Shown in pieces: positions 6,171-7,460 of a stretch of DNA of 7,460 nucleotides. How positions within the stretch are numbered: position 1 is the stretch's first letter; each line of letters opens with the position of its first letter. The notes under the pieces were generated by a model, which saw only the letters and a program-made list of their open reading frames with translations, was not told the origin of the DNA and did not search any database. Origin of the DNA: an uncultured Solobacterium sp. (GTDB lineage: Bacteria > Bacillota_I > Bacilli_A > Erysipelotrichales > Erysipelotrichaceae); the NCBI GenBank assembly GCA_938041275.1, contig CALISH010000053.1, positions 1 to 7,460 on the forward strand, given 5' to 3'. The translations under genes were made by a program, and so were the position numbers.

Positions 6171-7214
6171 AGATAGTTTTTCGATAATATTTAACATTTC
6201 GACATCTGTTTGTTCTAGCAGATGTGAATATGTATTTAAAGTGATGTCAATCTTGCTATGACCAAGATGCTTTGAAACTGCAATGATGTTGCATCCGTTA
6301 CTTATTGCGTTTGTAGCAAAGCTATGACGTAGACCGTGGATTGTTACTTTTTGATTAATCGTAACTGCTTTTTTCTTGGCTCTATCAAATTCACGCTGGA
6401 TTCCTGAAATAGATAACGAGTGCTCAGAACCAAACAAGTAAACTCCATCTGTTTCTAACAATGGTTTAATTGCATCCATCACAATACCTGTTAAATTGAT
6501 TTTGCGAGGCTTTCCTGTTTTCGTAGGTAATTCTCCATTTGTAAAATGTTTGATGGATTTAACGATGTTTGCCGTGCATTCTACGACGTTTATATCATCG
6601 TGGTGTAAGGCCATTGCTTCACCACGCCTACATCCGGTCCAGTACAGAAAGATGAAGAACTTCTTATATATTTCTATTTCTACGAATTTTAAGAAAGTAT
6701 TGAATTCATCAATAGTCCATACCTGTTGCTCTTCCTGGATTTCTCTAGGACGTTTTAGAGGTTTAAGCACATGATCAACTGCAGGTAATCCATAAAATTT
6801 GTTTGCATAATTGAACACAGCTCGAACATATTGCACAGTTGTATTTTTGGTTCTGAATGCATACATATCATTTTTTGATAAATCTGCTCTCCAAGCATCT
6901 AATTGCAATGGAGTTATTTTTTTAATTGGTTGTTCGTAGTATTCGGAAAATCTCTGAACAAAGTGAGTTCTTTTAATCTGGCGCATCGTATCTGATGATT
7001 CAATGCTATCCATGTATTTCTCTGCCATTTCTTTAAAAGTTAACTCGCCTGATGTATCTTGTGTTAATCGTTGTGCATCAGCTTCGGCGTGTAATGCGTC
7101 TCGCTTCGTTGCAAAGCCGCGTTTCTTCTTCCATGATACTTTATCTGTGATTGGGTTTTTCACTTTAAATACGTAATACCATAGCCCTGTAGACTTATCT
7201 TTTGATACAGACAT
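6162..7214 (-). CDS. Tyrosine recombinase/integrase of a phage or integrative element
   Basis: A site-specific tyrosine recombinase of about 350 residues that would integrate or excise a prophage or genomic island. Numbered from the ATG at 7214, the first 50 or so residues form a small arm-DNA-binding domain (GLWYYVFKVKNP..., then WKKKRGFATKRDA). A SAM-like core-binding domain spans about 58-145, and the catalytic domain about 165-350. The catalytic set looks complete: Arg196 in TGCRRGEA, a beta-hairpin Lys near 232, His293 and Arg296 in HGLRHSFAT, His319 in LGHS, and the nucleophile Tyr329 in NTYSHL. A longer in-frame start is a TTG at 7232. I prefer the ATG because AAAGTAGG lies 7 nt before it, while the TTG has no ribosome binding site. 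No excisionase gene is visible next to it. Confidence 0.93.
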   Translation of the reverse strand: MSVSKDKSTGLWYYVFKVKNPITDKVSWKKKRGFATKRDALHAEADAQRLTQDTSGELTFKEMAEKYMDSIESSDTMRQIKRTHFVQRFSEYYEQPIKKITPLQLDAWRADLSKNDMYAFRTKNTTVQYVRAVFNYANKFYGLPAVDHVLKPLKRPREIQEEQQVWTIDEFNTFLKFVEIEIYKKFFIFLYWTGCRRGEAMALHHDDINVVECTANIVKSIKHFTNGELPTKTGKPRKINLTGIVMDAIKPLLETDGVYLFGSEHSLSISGIQREFDRAKKKAVTINQKVTIHGLRHSFATNAISNGCNIIAVSKHLGHSKIDITLNTYSHLLEQTDVEMLNIIEKLSKS

Positions 7215-7238
7215 ATATTTACCTACTTTCAAATCAAT

Positions 7239-7244
7239 ATTATA
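7239..7244 (-). promoter_or_regulatory. Possible -10 box for the integrase gene
   Basis: Minus-strand TATAAT lies 24 nt before the integrase ATG, which would give a very short 5' leader. No good -35 hexamer lies 16-18 nt upstream, so any promoter here would be weak or need an activator. TTGAGCA occurs twice nearby (7248-7254 and 7267-7273), 19 bp apart. Confidence 0.28.
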
Positions 7245-7308
7245 AAATTGAGCACATTAAAAGTACTTGAGCATAATGGCATATCTTACAACTTAAAATA
7301 ATGATGTA

Positions 7309-7460
7309 TTATATTTTTTTGAATAAATCGTTATAGAATACTTTCAAGAGTTCTTCTATGGATGTTCTTAATTGAAAGATATGATTCGATTTTTCTTCTT
7401 CATTAGCAAATACAATACGAACAGCAGCATCTTCTGCAGTTGTAATTTGCCTTTGAATTT
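7309..7460 (-). CDS. 3' end of an unidentified gene, cut by the window edge
   Basis: An open frame entering from the right edge encodes the last 49 residues of a protein and stops at TAA (7309-7311). It includes the segments TTAEDAAVRIVFANEEE and IEELLKVFYNDLFKKI, an acidic stretch followed by a probable amphipathic helix. The composition looks like real protein. It lies upstream of the integrase on the same strand with a gap of about 95 nt, so it may belong to the same element. I do not recognise the family, and the start lies outside the window. Confidence 0.5.
   Translation of the reverse strand, partial: IQRQITTAEDAAVRIVFANEEEKSNHIFQLRTSIEELLKVFYNDLFKKI

Noticed and set aside
6496..6774. 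Plus-strand open frame of 92 codons
   Set aside because: It is antisense to the catalytic domain of the tyrosine integrase and has no start signals.
7215..7232. TTG start six codons upstream of the integrase ATG
   Set aside because: No Shine-Dalgarno site precedes the TTG. The AAAGTAGG inside this stretch instead suits the ATG at 7214.

Overview
The window is AT-rich with strong Shine-Dalgarno sites and Firmicutes-type gene families, so it most likely comes from a low-GC Bacillota genome. Nothing in it fixes the genus. It reads as an accessory region: three site-specific recombinases surround a compact peptide-biosynthesis operon, and no housekeeping gene is visible.

Left part (1-2336): two plus-strand serine recombinase genes. 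The first is a small resolvase/invertase (102-671). The second is a short large-serine-recombinase with a zinc ribbon and coiled coil (792-2096). A hairpin terminator separates them. A 240-bp convergent intergenic region with a bidirectional-looking terminator follows.

Middle part (2337-5903, minus strand): what I read as a complete small RiPP operon. From promoter to end it holds a consensus promoter (TTGAAA-17-TAAAAT), a 37-residue cysteine-containing precursor peptide (5731-5844) with a strong ribosome binding site, a 12-bp hairpin that could act as a leaky terminator, a radical SAM/SPASM maturase (4358-5677), a PqqD-like leader-recognition protein (4078-4383) and an ABC exporter (2337-4085). 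The last three genes overlap one another. The likely scheme is that the PqqD-like protein binds the acidic leader and presents the peptide to the radical SAM enzyme. The enzyme would modify the short C-terminal core with its Cys-Lys-Cys motif, and the ABC protein would export the product. No leader peptidase or dedicated immunity gene is present, and I cannot place the precursor in a named RiPP class.

Right part (5904-7460): the intergenic stretch upstream of the RiPP promoter holds a separate plus-strand promoter (TTGAAT-17-TATAAT), a stem-loop and a terminator. This is the layout of a small RNA of about 80 nt. A minus-strand tyrosine integrase follows (6162-7214), with a perfect 11-bp tandem repeat overlapping its stop codon. 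The 3' end of an unidentified minus-strand gene runs off the right edge. The recombinases suggest the RiPP operon sits in or between mobile elements, but no element boundary can be proven from this window.
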